Assembly: GCA_028717805.1 (NCBI GenBank)
Contig: JAQUNC010000019.1
Span: forward strand, 1 to 42,460
DNA from: Atribacterota bacterium
GTDB lineage: Bacteria > Atribacterota > Phoenicimicrobiia > Phoenicimicrobiales > Stramentimicrobiaceae
Length of the DNA: 42,460 nucleotides
Direction of reading: 5' to 3'
A program made the translations under genes and the position numbers. Position 1 is the stretch's first letter. Each line of letters opens with the position of its first letter. Below are positions 8,339-16,179 of this stretch, piece after piece. The notes below the pieces were generated by a model that searched no databases, was not told the DNA's origin, and worked only from the letters and a program-made list of their open reading frames with translations.

Positions 8339-9013
8339 TTATCGATACTTGGTCACTCCAATCTGCTGGCAAAAGGAAATAATTTTACATTGTGAACACC
8401 ATGGTGATATAGGTTTACATATTTTTTGACCATGTGCTACTAAATAGGTGTTAAAAGAAATCCAGTATTTTTGTGGCAATATCTTCATTAAATCCTGTTC
8501 TGTTTCCGCAGGGCTTTTGGTCTTAACAAGACCAATGCGGTTAGATATTCGATGAACATGGGTATCCACAGTAATAGTATCAATATTAAAAGCAATACCC
8601 AGAACTAAATTTGCTGTCTTTCTACCAACTCCGGGTAATTGCATTAGATCGCTAATATTAGCAGGTACTGTTCTGTTATATTTCTTGATCAGAATATTGG
8701 CAAGATTTTTTATATTTTTTGACTTTATCCTATAAAATCCGACCGGATAAATTAAACTTATAATCTCCTCTTCAGTCATTCGGGATAAGCTTACTGCATC
8801 TGGTGCTCTTCTGAATAGCCTTTCTGTCGCCTGAGCAGTAATTTCATCTTTAGTACGAGAAGATAATACTGTACTTATTAAAACTCGATAAGAATATTCT
8901 TCTTGTTTTTTTATCTGATTAATCAAGGGGAGATGATCAAAAGCCAAAATCTCAGAATATAGCTTTTCCATTAACTTATCAAAATCTAAATCCCTGGCAT
9001 GAGGTAAAATCAT
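8339..9013 (-). CDS. nth: Endonuclease III (DNA glycosylase/AP lyase)
   Basis: Removes oxidised pyrimidines from DNA. The 224-residue protein has the HhH motif LPGVGRKTANLVLG at 126-139 with catalytic Lys132, the essential Asp150 in VDTHVHR, and the [4Fe-4S] motif C-x6-C-x2-C-x5-C at Cys199/206/209/215. GGAG lies nine bases before the ATG. It is preceded on the same strand by the flavodoxin-like gene with a gap of about 40 bases. Confidence 0.97.
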   Translation of the reverse strand: MILPHARDLDFDKLMEKLYSEILAFDHLPLINQIKKQEEYSYRVLISTVLSSRTKDEITAQATERLFRRAPDAVSLSRMTEEEIISLIYPVGFYRIKSKNIKNLANILIKKYNRTVPANISDLMQLPGVGRKTANLVLGIAFNIDTITVDTHVHRISNRIGLVKTKSPAETEQDLMKILPQKYWISFNTYLVAHGQKICKPISPWCSQCKIISFCQQIGVTKYR

Positions 9014-9055
9014 TTATATGTGCTCCAAATCTATAAAAACAATTATGGTGCTATT

Positions 9056-9586
9056 TTAGGCACTAAGAGACTGCACATAGGACACTATTTCTGCTATATT
9101 TTCCTTACAGGTAAAATCTACTGGTTTTTTATAAGCATTTAGCAATCCTTTGTCATCAGGTGTCAGAATCTTTTTTCTCTTTAATTTCATTTGTAGCAGT
9201 TTCATTAGAATTTTATCCCAAAGAGGTAATTTATTATAATTAAAACCGCCACGAAGATAATAGAATTTAATATATTCCTGTTCTTCTTTAGAAAAATTTT
9301 CATCTCTAACTTCCTTGATAACCTCTTGCCGGAAGGGGGATGCACCCACAGCAAAAACAATTACCTTCTTGTTTTTCAATTTATTGAGATTCTGGGTTAT
9401 TATTTTTACTCCTATAATCCCCACAGCATGAAGACTGCCACCATAAATAATGATATCATATCTCTCTAATTTTTTCTGTTTTACTTTATGGTAATCAAAA
9501 ATATCTGCTTTCAGTTCTTTAGCTATCCAGCGAGCATATTTTTCTGTGAATCCTGTTTTTGATTTGTATACTACTAAAATTTTCAT
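9056..9586 (-). CDS. Flavodoxin-domain protein
   Basis: A 176-residue protein with a flavodoxin fold, opening with MKILVVYKSKTGFTEKYA, whose S/T-x-T-G-x-T-like loop binds the FMN phosphate. YDIIIYGGSLHAVGI and VIVFAVGASP match the second and third strands and their loops. It resembles the HemG-like flavodoxin-5 group found in clostridia. The second half (LRGGFNYNKLPLWDKILMK) matches the usual extension of that group. The substrate is unknown. A role in haem synthesis should not be assumed, since no haem genes are nearby. The ribosome site is weak. Confidence 0.75.
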   Translation of the reverse strand: MKILVVYKSKTGFTEKYARWIAKELKADIFDYHKVKQKKLERYDIIIYGGSLHAVGIIGVKIITQNLNKLKNKKVIVFAVGASPFRQEVIKEVRDENFSKEEQEYIKFYYLRGGFNYNKLPLWDKILMKLLQMKLKRKKILTPDDKGLLNAYKKPVDFTCKENIAEIVSYVQSLSA

Positions 9587-9653
9587 TATGCTAACCTGTA
9601 CATTTCAACTTTATTCTTATAATTTTTATTTTGATCACCTATTGAAAACGTCA

Positions 9654-9994
9654 TTATGAAATGAATTTGGTTTCCCTGTCAGGTCTGGATACCTTGATGA
9701 CCATAAAGTAAAGATCTGTATCGCTCCCATTATACCAGCAGTGCACGATATCTTTAGGACTCTCGATTAATGTATTGGCTTCAACGGCTTTTTTCTCATT
9801 TCCTATTTCAACCACACCCCTGCCATATAAAACGTAAAAGCTACATCTACAGGTGTAATATGTTTTTTTAAAGATTGTCCTGGTCTTAATGTAATAACAG
9901 AAATGACTGCGTTCTCGGTGTTTTAGAGATTTCTGGCATCAACATTATGTGCAGTTTTCATGATAGGCATATCTGATAATTTTTTAATAATCAT
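9654..9994 (-). pseudogene. Cupin-domain protein, broken by a stop and a frameshift
   Basis: Starting at an ATG (9994) with GGGAG upstream, the minus strand encodes the front of a small cupin, then hits an in-frame TAA at 9923-9925 (codon 24). Beyond it the frame continues with ITLRPGQSLKKHITPVDVAF. A one-base shift is then needed near 9836-9838 to read on through YVLYGRGVVEIGNEKKAVEA to FMVIKVSRPDRETKFIS and a TAA at 9654. The total length of 341 bases is not a multiple of three, which confirms the shift. Intact homologues would be about 113 residues. The stop is TAA, so selenocysteine recoding is not an explanation. Confidence 0.75.
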
Positions 9995-10124
9995 ATATCT
10001 CTCCCTGATTTTTTATTTTACTATTAATATTTTAGCATATTCTAACATAATATTAATTTACAGAATATATAAGTAGTTTTTCAAAAGAATTTTAAGAAAA
10101 TAGGTAACGATTCTGGTTGAATCA

Positions 10125-10250
10125 TTAACAAACCAATGGCTCCGGCTGTAGCAATATAAACCTCTTTTGGCAGATTAAAGGCAGAGAGAAACATATGCTG
10201 CAATCCAATCCACAGGCTGAAAGTTTCTTTATAACCTGAGCATAATCCAT
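10125..10250 (-). pseudogene. Truncated DUF3795-type protein (41 codons)
   Basis: An ATG at 10250 preceded by AGAGGTGAT opens a 41-codon frame whose start (KKLSACGLDCSICFSLPLIC) has the cysteine pattern CGLDCxxC that begins DUF3795 proteins. The frame then loses resemblance and stops at 10125. Two intact DUF3795 genes lie immediately upstream in transcription order, so this is most likely a decayed third copy. Confidence 0.5.
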
Positions 10251-10280
10251 ATGATCACCTCTTATTAAGATAAAGACTTT

Positions 10281-10580
10281 TTATTTTTCCATTTGTTTCA
10301 TTCTTGAAACTCTTTCTTTGATTGATTGATCATGCTCTTCTTCAGAAATATTAGGATCTCTCAGGTTAGCATACTTTTTACAGGGAAGTTCAGGACATTG
10401 GCCACAATGAGAATATCTCTTTTCCATCACCGAGCATTGATATAGAGGGCATATTTTATCCGGAAAAGCCTCTTGTGCCCAGAAGGTAGATCCTCTAACA
10501 GCTTGACAGCCTGCACAATGGCTATTGAAATATTCACATTGGTCACATAATAATCCGCAAACGGATAAAACTTGAGTCAT
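10281..10580 (-). CDS. DUF3795 cysteine-rich protein (99 aa)
   Basis: A small cysteine-rich protein of the DUF3795 family, function unknown. The sequence has CGLLCDQCEYFNSHCAGC in the N-terminal third and CPLYQC and CGQCPELPCKKY further on. At least ten cysteines suggest bound metal or an iron-sulfur cluster. AAGGAGGAG is an excellent ribosome site. It follows the HEAT-repeat gene by 44 bases on the same strand, and a larger DUF3795 protein lies just beyond that. Confidence 0.8.
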   Translation of the reverse strand: MTQVLSVCGLLCDQCEYFNSHCAGCQAVRGSTFWAQEAFPDKICPLYQCSVMEKRYSHCGQCPELPCKKYANLRDPNISEEEHDQSIKERVSRMKQMEK

Positions 10581-10624
10581 ATTCGCTCCTCCTTAAAAAA
10601 TAATTGTCAATTTTTTATATCTGT

Positions 10625-11179
10625 CTATTTAAAAATCTTCTTGCATAGCATTAACGCCTTTTTCCTGGTGGCATCTCTGGGATTATTTTTTTGCTTTTCA
10701 ATGAAGGGTATTATTTTTCTTTTATCTGGTATCAAGCCCTTCAGCTTATTAAAAGCAATTAATGTTTTACCAATGGCAATATTGGTACATCCCGGTGTTT
10801 CAAGACGATAGTCTTCTATTTTAAGCAGTTCATTCATAATTCTATCTGAATGTTCTGATTTGTTCTTGGCGATTTCGGTCAGTGCCAGAATTGTATTATT
10901 AACTGTAATTAGCTTTCCACGTCTTAAAAAATCCAACAAACGAGGAAGAATGAAGCTAATCTTATCTTCCCGGTCTGCCTTGGACAGGTTTCCGATAACC
11001 CGGATCGCTGTCCATTTTATTATATTGTTTGAGCTATCAAGCAGTTCAATGAAAAAATCAATGTCCGGATAAAGTTGGCCAGGTTTCTCTTGGGAAACAA
11101 TAATGGATTGTTTAGCACAGGTATATTTAATCCTGGGATTCGTTGATGAAAAATCATTGAGATTAATTTCTTCCATCAT
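10625..11179 (-). CDS. HEAT/armadillo-repeat protein
   Basis: A 184-residue all-helical protein. Repeating units of about 35-40 residues (IDFFIELLDSSNNIIKWTAI; ILPRLLDFLRRGKLITVNNT; MNELLKIEDYR) and the alternation of helices with charged turns indicate HEAT repeats, usually protein-binding scaffolds. No catalytic motif is visible. Its ATG-ATG start directly abuts the stop of the DUF3795 gene upstream, with GGGGAG a few bases before. The two are therefore translated together and may act together. Confidence 0.65.
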   Translation of the reverse strand: MMEEINLNDFSSTNPRIKYTCAKQSIIVSQEKPGQLYPDIDFFIELLDSSNNIIKWTAIRVIGNLSKADREDKISFILPRLLDFLRRGKLITVNNTILALTEIAKNKSEHSDRIMNELLKIEDYRLETPGCTNIAIGKTLIAFNKLKGLIPDKRKIIPFIEKQKNNPRDATRKKALMLCKKIFK

Positions 11180-11740
11180 TTATTCTCCCCTTCTTATCTT
11201 TAGATAATATTTTTTCTTCCTGGCGATATCATCCAATATAGAATGAAGGTATCTGGATTTACCTTTTATATCCAGTCCAATAGATTTTTGCTTTGCCTCT
11301 GCTAATGCCTGTTCCAGCTCTCCGATCTCCAGAATAGTAGCTGCAATACAATAATAGCTTTTAGAACGTCCTTCATTAAACTTTGCCAACATCTCTCTTA
11401 ATGATTGCTCTCTCTTTTTCTGGACCTTCTCAAACGCTATAATACCTATTTCACAAATCAATGCAATGTCATCTTCTAATTTTTGGTAGCATTTGAATGA
11501 ATCTACCTTTTTCCCCGCATTTCGGTGATTTTTCCATCTTTCGCAGAAACTGCTATCAGCGCAATCCCAGCAAAATTCAAGTCCCTTTCTCTTAATGGCA
11601 CAGGCAATAAAAGGGCATCCCACTTTTATCCTGCCATCACTTTTACATCCCGGACAGCGGCTTTCGGTATTCATGTGATAATGCGGGCAAAGTCGGCAGG
11701 ATAGACCGCATATGCCAATCTCTCGATACTTTATTTCCAT
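11180..11740 (-). CDS. DUF3795-type protein with C-terminal helical extension
   Basis: A 186-residue protein whose first 90 residues are cysteine-rich and DUF3795-like: ICGLSCRLCPHYHMNTESRC, CPGCKSDGRIKVGCPF, CWDCADSSFC. A helical, charged region of about 100 residues (ALICEIGIIAFEKVQKKREQ onwards) follows. Function is unknown; metal or cluster binding is likely from the cysteine spacing. It is the first gene of a three-gene run with the HEAT protein and the short DUF3795 protein. The ribosome site (GGAAG) is modest. Confidence 0.75.
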   Translation of the reverse strand: MEIKYREIGICGLSCRLCPHYHMNTESRCPGCKSDGRIKVGCPFIACAIKRKGLEFCWDCADSSFCERWKNHRNAGKKVDSFKCYQKLEDDIALICEIGIIAFEKVQKKREQSLREMLAKFNEGRSKSYYCIAATILEIGELEQALAEAKQKSIGLDIKGKSRYLHSILDDIARKKKYYLKIRRGE

Positions 11741-11914
11741 AAACTACTTCCACACAATCTCTAAAATTTAATCAGACAATGGTTTCCAAGCTAAACTATC
11801 AGCCTGAATACATATTGACAACTAGTAAAATAAGTCGTATTAGGTGCAGTCCTTGATGCTTTGATTTTTAAAGATATAAAAATTTGATTAATTATATTAT
11901 ATCTCTGGGGACAA

Positions 11915-12601
11915 TTAAATATGACCATATAGCCATATACAAGGAATTAACCTGTATTTCACTTTTTTAGAATACCCTTTATAGCCTTCCAACTCCTTAA
12001 GTAAGGTTTTATCCTCCAATATAGTACGAATGATGAATATTATCATAACAAGAAAGGACATCAGTAAAGCGTAAATTGAACCTAAAGTCAGTGGTGTAGC
12101 TATCGCCATTACTATATAACCGACATAGCCGGGATGCCGTACATACCTGTATGGTCCTTCTGCTGCTATGCTGTGACCTCGCTCATCCTGAATACGGACC
12201 ATGGTAGAAAAGAATTTATTTGATACCATTGACCAGGTGAAGAGCATCGACCCTAAAAATACAGCAATAATGCCAAGAATATGAATACTATAATGCAAAT
12301 AGGGGCTCCAGCTAAACCGATAATCCAATCCAGAAAGAACATAGATTCCCAAGATTGGAACAATATTTATGCTCATCAATATTTTATCCCATTTTTTAAC
12401 ATTTTTCTTTTCTCTTCCTCTTTCTTCAATCACTTCCCTGGGCAGTACAGTATAATTAATCACTAAAATAAATATTCCGATGACGATAAAAATCCAAGCC
12501 CAATTCCAGCTCAGTGTCCCGGCAGAAACAAAAAGGATAATGCTCTGTATTAAAAGTGTTAGAAATACCTGTGCCATTCTTCTTACAATATCCATATTCA
12601 T
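11915..12601 (-). CDS. Isoprenylcysteine carboxyl methyltransferase-like membrane protein
   Basis: A 228-residue protein with five to six hydrophobic segments. The C-terminal half has the ICMT/PEMT family signature: EGPYRYVRHPGYVGYI at about 148-163, which binds S-adenosylmethionine, followed by RTILEDKTLLKELEGYKGY and the closing KVKYRLIP. It is probably a membrane methyltransferase of lipids or other small hydrophobic molecules. The real substrate of bacterial members is mostly unknown. AGGAG lies seven bases before the ATG. It stands alone, with more than 150 bases on each side. Confidence 0.8.
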   Translation of the reverse strand: MNMDIVRRMAQVFLTLLIQSIILFVSAGTLSWNWAWIFIVIGIFILVINYTVLPREVIEERGREKKNVKKWDKILMSINIVPILGIYVLSGLDYRFSWSPYLHYSIHILGIIAVFLGSMLFTWSMVSNKFFSTMVRIQDERGHSIAAEGPYRYVRHPGYVGYIVMAIATPLTLGSIYALLMSFLVMIIFIIRTILEDKTLLKELEGYKGYSKKVKYRLIPCIWLYGHI

Positions 12602-12765
12602 TTTTTGTCTCCTTTTATTTCTGAAAATCCATCCTTATCAAAAAAATTATTCACTTCTCTTGATGATATAAAAAACTCTGTTACCTATAGTCCCATGATT
12701 AAAAATAGTTATGATTTCAAAAACGCCAGGAATCAGGGAATCATCCTATAGGCAATAGCGATAAG

Positions 12766-13230
12766 TTATTTCCTGATTTTTACAACTTTACCATTGTTCT
12801 TTTTCTGCAACTCTTTCGGAGATATTTTTATAAGTGAGTATTCAGACCCTCCCCCAGTTAAAATAATATTTTTTTCCATAACAGCCGGATCAACAAGAAA
12901 TTCAGCCTGATATCCAAAAGAAGGCGTCCCACCACAGGGATAACCTGTTTTCTTTAAAATTTCATCAGGCGTGGCAGTACGCGGTCTTTCTATATTTAAA
13001 GCTCTCCCAACCCTGGAAGTACTTACCCTGTCATCGCCTTTCACGATAGCTACAATTAAATGATCTTCTGCATCAATCAAGCAGATATTTTTTACACAAT
13101 CATCAGGATCCACATTTGCTGCTCTGGCCGCTTCTAAAACTGAATGACATGATTGATCGAATTGTAGATATTCACATTGAATATGATTATCCTTAATAAA
13201 CTTTTGTAATTTTTTTTCATACTGATTCAT
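12766..13230 (-). CDS. YbaK/ProX-type aminoacyl-tRNA deacylase
   Basis: A 154-residue YbaK-fold protein, the family that hydrolyses mischarged tRNAs. The sequence shows VKNICLIDAEDHLIVAIVKG, the RVGRALN stretch and GYPCGGTPSFGY, the conserved glycine loop of the family. Which aminoacyl-tRNA is edited cannot be read from the sequence. The start at 13230 is chosen because GAAGGA stands six to seven bases ahead. The longer reading from GTG at 13245 includes that ribosome site. An imperfect hairpin (12731-12740 with 12769-12778) lies at the stop codon but has no U-run. Confidence 0.85.
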   Translation of the reverse strand: MNQYEKKLQKFIKDNHIQCEYLQFDQSCHSVLEAARAANVDPDDCVKNICLIDAEDHLIVAIVKGDDRVSTSRVGRALNIERPRTATPDEILKKTGYPCGGTPSFGYQAEFLVDPAVMEKNIILTGGGSEYSLIKISPKELQKKNNGKVVKIRK

Positions 13231-13270
13231 TTGTTTATCCTTCACTGTTTTTAAAATGTTTTATTTATCA

Positions 13271-13396
13271 TTAATCAATCCACTCCATAAAATCTTTTGG
13301 TGGGGTTTCTTCAATAAAGCTACAGGGGTAGACAGCTTTTTCAGTTTTGGTTTTGGGAGTCAGATACTGTCTTGAAATATCACTTTTTGTTATTTT
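13271..13396 (-). pseudogene. C-terminal fragment of an unidentified protein
   Basis: The minus strand holds a 41-codon open stretch with no start codon that ends in EETPPKDFMEWID and a TAA at 13271. It begins inside the palindromic repeat at 13355-13411, which also supplies the stop of the EFR1 gene. The composition looks like a natural protein C-terminus, but I do not recognise the family. Confidence 0.25.
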
Positions 13397-13411
13397 TCAA
13401 TTATAGACCCC
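13355..13411. repeat. Palindromic repeat, copy 1
   Basis: Minus strand reads GGGGTC ... AACAAAAAGTGATATTTCAAG, then ACAGTATCTGACTCCC. It is the same unit as at 18283-18340 in the opposite orientation, with the left arm partly diverged. It overlaps the last codons and stop of the EFR1 gene, so it was probably inserted there. Confidence 0.7.
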
Positions 13412-14286
13412 AATTTCCTTTGCTCTATAATATCTGTTACTGCAATAGAGGGATGGTGATAGTCTTTTCCCTCCAGTTTTCCCCAATGATGGATTGCCTT
13501 TTGCGGACACCATTCATCGCAAGCAAAACACATTTCGCAGTTATGCATCCAAAATGGTTTTCCATGGTCCATTTTGATGTTGCTAACAGGACAGACTTTT
13601 TCACATATCCCGCATCCAATGCATTTTTCTTCATTAAATTTTATACTCTTGTCCGATAAATGGACAAGTTGGGGATAGGTTAATTTTGAATCTTCCTTTT
13701 CCTGAGCATATTTCCTCATGGATCTCATTATTGGTTCCTTGGCAATCGATAATAGTCGTCCTAATGTGAAATTAAAAACATCCTGAATAATAATATCTCC
13801 TTTTTTCTTTTTTAATATCATTTCAATTATTAATTCTATCTTTTTTTCTGCTTTTGCCAATATTATTGAGGTGTCTCTTTCGATAGGAACTGGAATATGT
13901 TCATAATCTAAGTTATTCATTGGAAATCGGGCATAGAATCTACCATTTATTTCCCCGCCATGTGACCTCACAATTTTAACACAACGGTTAATCGTTGGAA
14001 ATGCATTTGGATAGGCATATCCACCATGGGTACATACGATAAAGTAATATTTGTTTTTTACATATTCTATCTTCCCAAGAAACTGCCTCACGATTTCTGG
14101 GATGCCATAAACCTGAGCAAGATATACGGGCAATACGATTCCGATTACCTCTTCTTTTATTTTAACCGTTTGTTGTTCTTTATATCTTACTACTGGATCT
14201 ATACATCCTCCTATACCCTCAGCAATTTTCTTAGCAGCTACGAGGGAGTTTCCTGTTCCAGTAAAGTAAAATATCCGAGCTTTCAT
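13390..14286 (-). CDS. EFR1-family ferredoxin-flavodoxin fusion
   Basis: A 298-residue protein joining an N-terminal flavodoxin-like domain (ARIFYFTGTGNSLVAAKKIA at the start; GIVLPVYLAQVYGIP) to a C-terminal 2x[4Fe-4S] ferredoxin. The two cluster motifs are CIGCGICEKVCPV and CEMCFACDEWCPQKAI. EFR1 proteins are common in anaerobes and are presumed electron carriers; partners are unknown. The start at 14286 has GGAG nine bases upstream. The longer reading from 14322 is unlikely. The last six codons and the stop lie in a palindromic repeat, so the original C-terminus may have been altered. Confidence 0.88.
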   Translation of the reverse strand: MKARIFYFTGTGNSLVAAKKIAEGIGGCIDPVVRYKEQQTVKIKEEVIGIVLPVYLAQVYGIPEIVRQFLGKIEYVKNKYYFIVCTHGGYAYPNAFPTINRCVKIVRSHGGEINGRFYARFPMNNLDYEHIPVPIERDTSIILAKAEKKIELIIEMILKKKKGDIIIQDVFNFTLGRLLSIAKEPIMRSMRKYAQEKEDSKLTYPQLVHLSDKSIKFNEEKCIGCGICEKVCPVSNIKMDHGKPFWMHNCEMCFACDEWCPQKAIHHWGKLEGKDYHHPSIAVTDIIEQRKLGSIIEK

Positions 14287-14520
14287 TCTTTTATTCTCCT
14301 TTATTCTCCTTAATGGAAGCATTTCAAATTACACCAAACATTTTTCATTTACCCGAAGTTACTGAAGGGAGCTTTTGATTAGAGGAAATTTTGGCGAAGG
14401 CGCTGGTCAACATAGCTGGATAAATGCTGTTGGCTGGACTTTGCTGGGAAAATTGTTTAAGCTCTAAAAATTCTTCATTCTTATTGGAGTTGGAGTTAAA
14501 ATAAAAAATAATAATCCTAA

Positions 14521-15162
14521 TCATTTTTGTACTTCATGTTTGATAACAACATACTGTTTTTTGATTACTTTACAATCCTTTAATTTCAAGGAGATAACGC
14601 CATCAATATTATCAAGATCGTTAGCAACAAAAATATTTTTAGGACTCATTCCTCCCGTCATTTGAGGAACAATGATCGTGACAATATTATCAACCAGCTG
14701 TTCTCGAAGCATATGGCCTAATAAACTACCACCACTGTCAATTCGTAATGTTTGAATTCCATACTTCTTTTCAACTATTAATAATGAGTCTTTTAGTTTG
14801 ACTCTGTGTTCCCCTGTAACAATATAATTAATATCCTCCTCTTCCAGTTTATTAAGATAATCAGTTTTGGTTTCCTTTGAGCAAAAAACAATAGGCTTAT
14901 CGTTCCACCAAGCTTGCTTTTTAATAATTGGCCAATTTTTTATTTTACCTTTACTATCAATGACAATTAATTGTTGATGGGAATATTTTTCAGTATTGTT
15001 TTCATCATAAGTTGCATCCAATATGGTTGTGCTGCCACAAATAATACCATCATATTGTGATTGTATAACGATACCATAGTAAATTTCCTGTAATTCTTGA
15101 GGATTTTTTATCCAATCAATCCGGGCATCTAAGCTCATTCCAATAATACAATCAATACGCAT
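14521..15162 (-). CDS. RibD C-terminal (dihydrofolate reductase-like) domain protein
   Basis: A 213-residue protein of the RibD-C/DHFR-like superfamily, which uses NADPH to reduce pyrimidine or pterin intermediates. MSLDARID near residue 9 matches the usual MSLDGRIA. DGIICGSTTI matches the nucleotide-binding turn, and RIDSGGSLLGHMLREQLVD matches the typical EGGxxLxxxLLxxxLVD segment. There is no deaminase domain and no riboflavin gene is near, so a riboflavin role is not implied. AGGAGG lies six bases before the ATG. Confidence 0.8.
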   Translation of the reverse strand: MRIDCIIGMSLDARIDWIKNPQELQEIYYGIVIQSQYDGIICGSTTILDATYDENNTEKYSHQQLIVIDSKGKIKNWPIIKKQAWWNDKPIVFCSKETKTDYLNKLEEEDINYIVTGEHRVKLKDSLLIVEKKYGIQTLRIDSGGSLLGHMLREQLVDNIVTIIVPQMTGGMSPKNIFVANDLDNIDGVISLKLKDCKVIKKQYVVIKHEVQK

Positions 15163-15239
15163 ACTTGGCCTCCTATTTATGTTCTCCGAATCACCAAATT
15201 CTCATTAAGAACCACTAGATGATCTTGTATTAAAATATA

Positions 15240-15620
15240 TTAATTGATTTTGTTAAAACTAATCTCTTTTAGTAAGGTCTGTTTTACTGGGCAATTGGTA
15301 ACAGATTCCTCTATTTTTTCCTTTTGATAATTATTTAACTCTGCATTAATGTTATATTCATAATTAAAGATTGTTTTGTCTTCAACATTTCTTACCAAAT
15401 TAACTCTAACCAGGATATTATCCGCCTTAATTCTTAAGTTATCTAAAGTCATTCTAATAGTGATATTTAAACAGGAAGCTAAGGCTGCTTCCAACAATTC
15501 ATGAGGTCTGATTCCTTCTTCAGAGCCACCTTTATCCCTGGTAGTATCTGAAAAAAGTTTACTATTTGAACTTTCTATAATACATTTATACCTTCTATCT
15601 GTATTTATACATTTAACCAT
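15240..15620 (-). CDS. OsmC/Ohr-family protein
   Basis: A 126-residue OsmC-type protein. The conserved pair of redox cysteines is present: one in HELLEAALASCLNITIRM (about residue 50) and one in ESVTNCPVKQTL (about residue 111). Such proteins reduce organic hydroperoxides, though many members are uncharacterised. AGAAGGA precedes the ATG by nine bases. It is separated from the RibD-like gene by about 80 bases and probably has its own control. Confidence 0.85.
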   Translation of the reverse strand: MVKCINTDRRYKCIIESSNSKLFSDTTRDKGGSEEGIRPHELLEAALASCLNITIRMTLDNLRIKADNILVRVNLVRNVEDKTIFNYEYNINAELNNYQKEKIEESVTNCPVKQTLLKEISFNKIN

Positions 15621-15709
15621 TTTTAAATATCCTTCTGTTAAATATTTATTTTTTCTAATACTATAATATATTAATCAATAGAACAATTATAAACAACAAA
15701 ACTTCTTTA

Positions 15710-15754
15710 GTCAGGCTTTGAAATATCACTTTTTTATATTTCAAGACCATATCC
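15710..15754. repeat. Palindromic repeat, copy 2
   Basis: A shortened version of the unit: GTCAGGCTTTGAAATATCAC, then six or so T, then ATATTTCAAGACC. The arms TTGAAATAT / ATATTTCAA pair perfectly. It begins eight bases after the stop of the broken E2 gene and might act as a terminator there. Confidence 0.65.
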
Positions 15755-15762
15755 CTTAATCT

Positions 15763-16164
15763 TCAATTTCCCTCCCAACCATATCCTCTTTCCACCAGTC
15801 TGGTAAGTTTAGACAGGGCTCTAACTGCAGGAGCACCATCAATGATATCGTGATCAACTAACACTGTAACATAAAGATATTCTCTGATCTCTACCCTTTT
15901 ATTTTTTACCCCAGGCTTTTTAATAATCGAGCCGATGGTAAAAGAAATAGGATAAATACTCGCTGGAAACAGGGAAGAGCATAATATATTCTGATTCTGC
16001 CTTCTTTTTTCATAAATCAGTTTTCGCGCTACCGTAACATCCAGTTCTATCAACGCCCTGACATACTGTTTCATATGACTGATAAATCCAATATCGATGG
16101 TCGCTAATTGACTGGCTGGAAATGTTTTTACGTGGTATTCACCAATATTTTTCACTCTATTCAT
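15763..16164 (-). pseudogene. E2-type acyltransferase with large internal deletion
   Basis: The 133-residue frame matches both ends of the 2-oxoacid dehydrogenase acyltransferase (E2 catalytic) family but not the middle. Residues 1-60 include GEYHVKTFPASQLATIDI and VRALIELDVTVAR. Residues 61-133 include YPISFTIGSIIKKPGV and the catalytic-type motif VDHDIIDGAPAVRALS. Stand-alone relatives are about 230-260 residues, so some 100 residues between residue 60 and 61 are missing. The deletion kept the frame. The start is uncertain: AAGG abuts the ATG, and a GTG three codons on has better spacing. Part of the fold is lost, so I call it a pseudogene, though a product may be made. Confidence 0.6.
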
Positions 16165-16179
16165 CCTTTCAGGAAAAGA

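Noticed and set aside
9923-9925. Recoding of the cupin's in-frame stop as an amino acid
   Set aside because: The codon is TAA, not TGA, no recoding structure is seen, and a separate frameshift shows that the gene is broken.
12731-12778. Imperfect hairpin at the end of the YbaK-like gene as a terminator
   Set aside because: The loop is long and no U-run follows directly on the minus strand.
14323-14520. Short open stretches on both strands between EFR1 and the RibD-like gene
   Set aside because: Neither has a start with a ribosome site or a recognisable motif. At most it is a gene remnant that I cannot identify.
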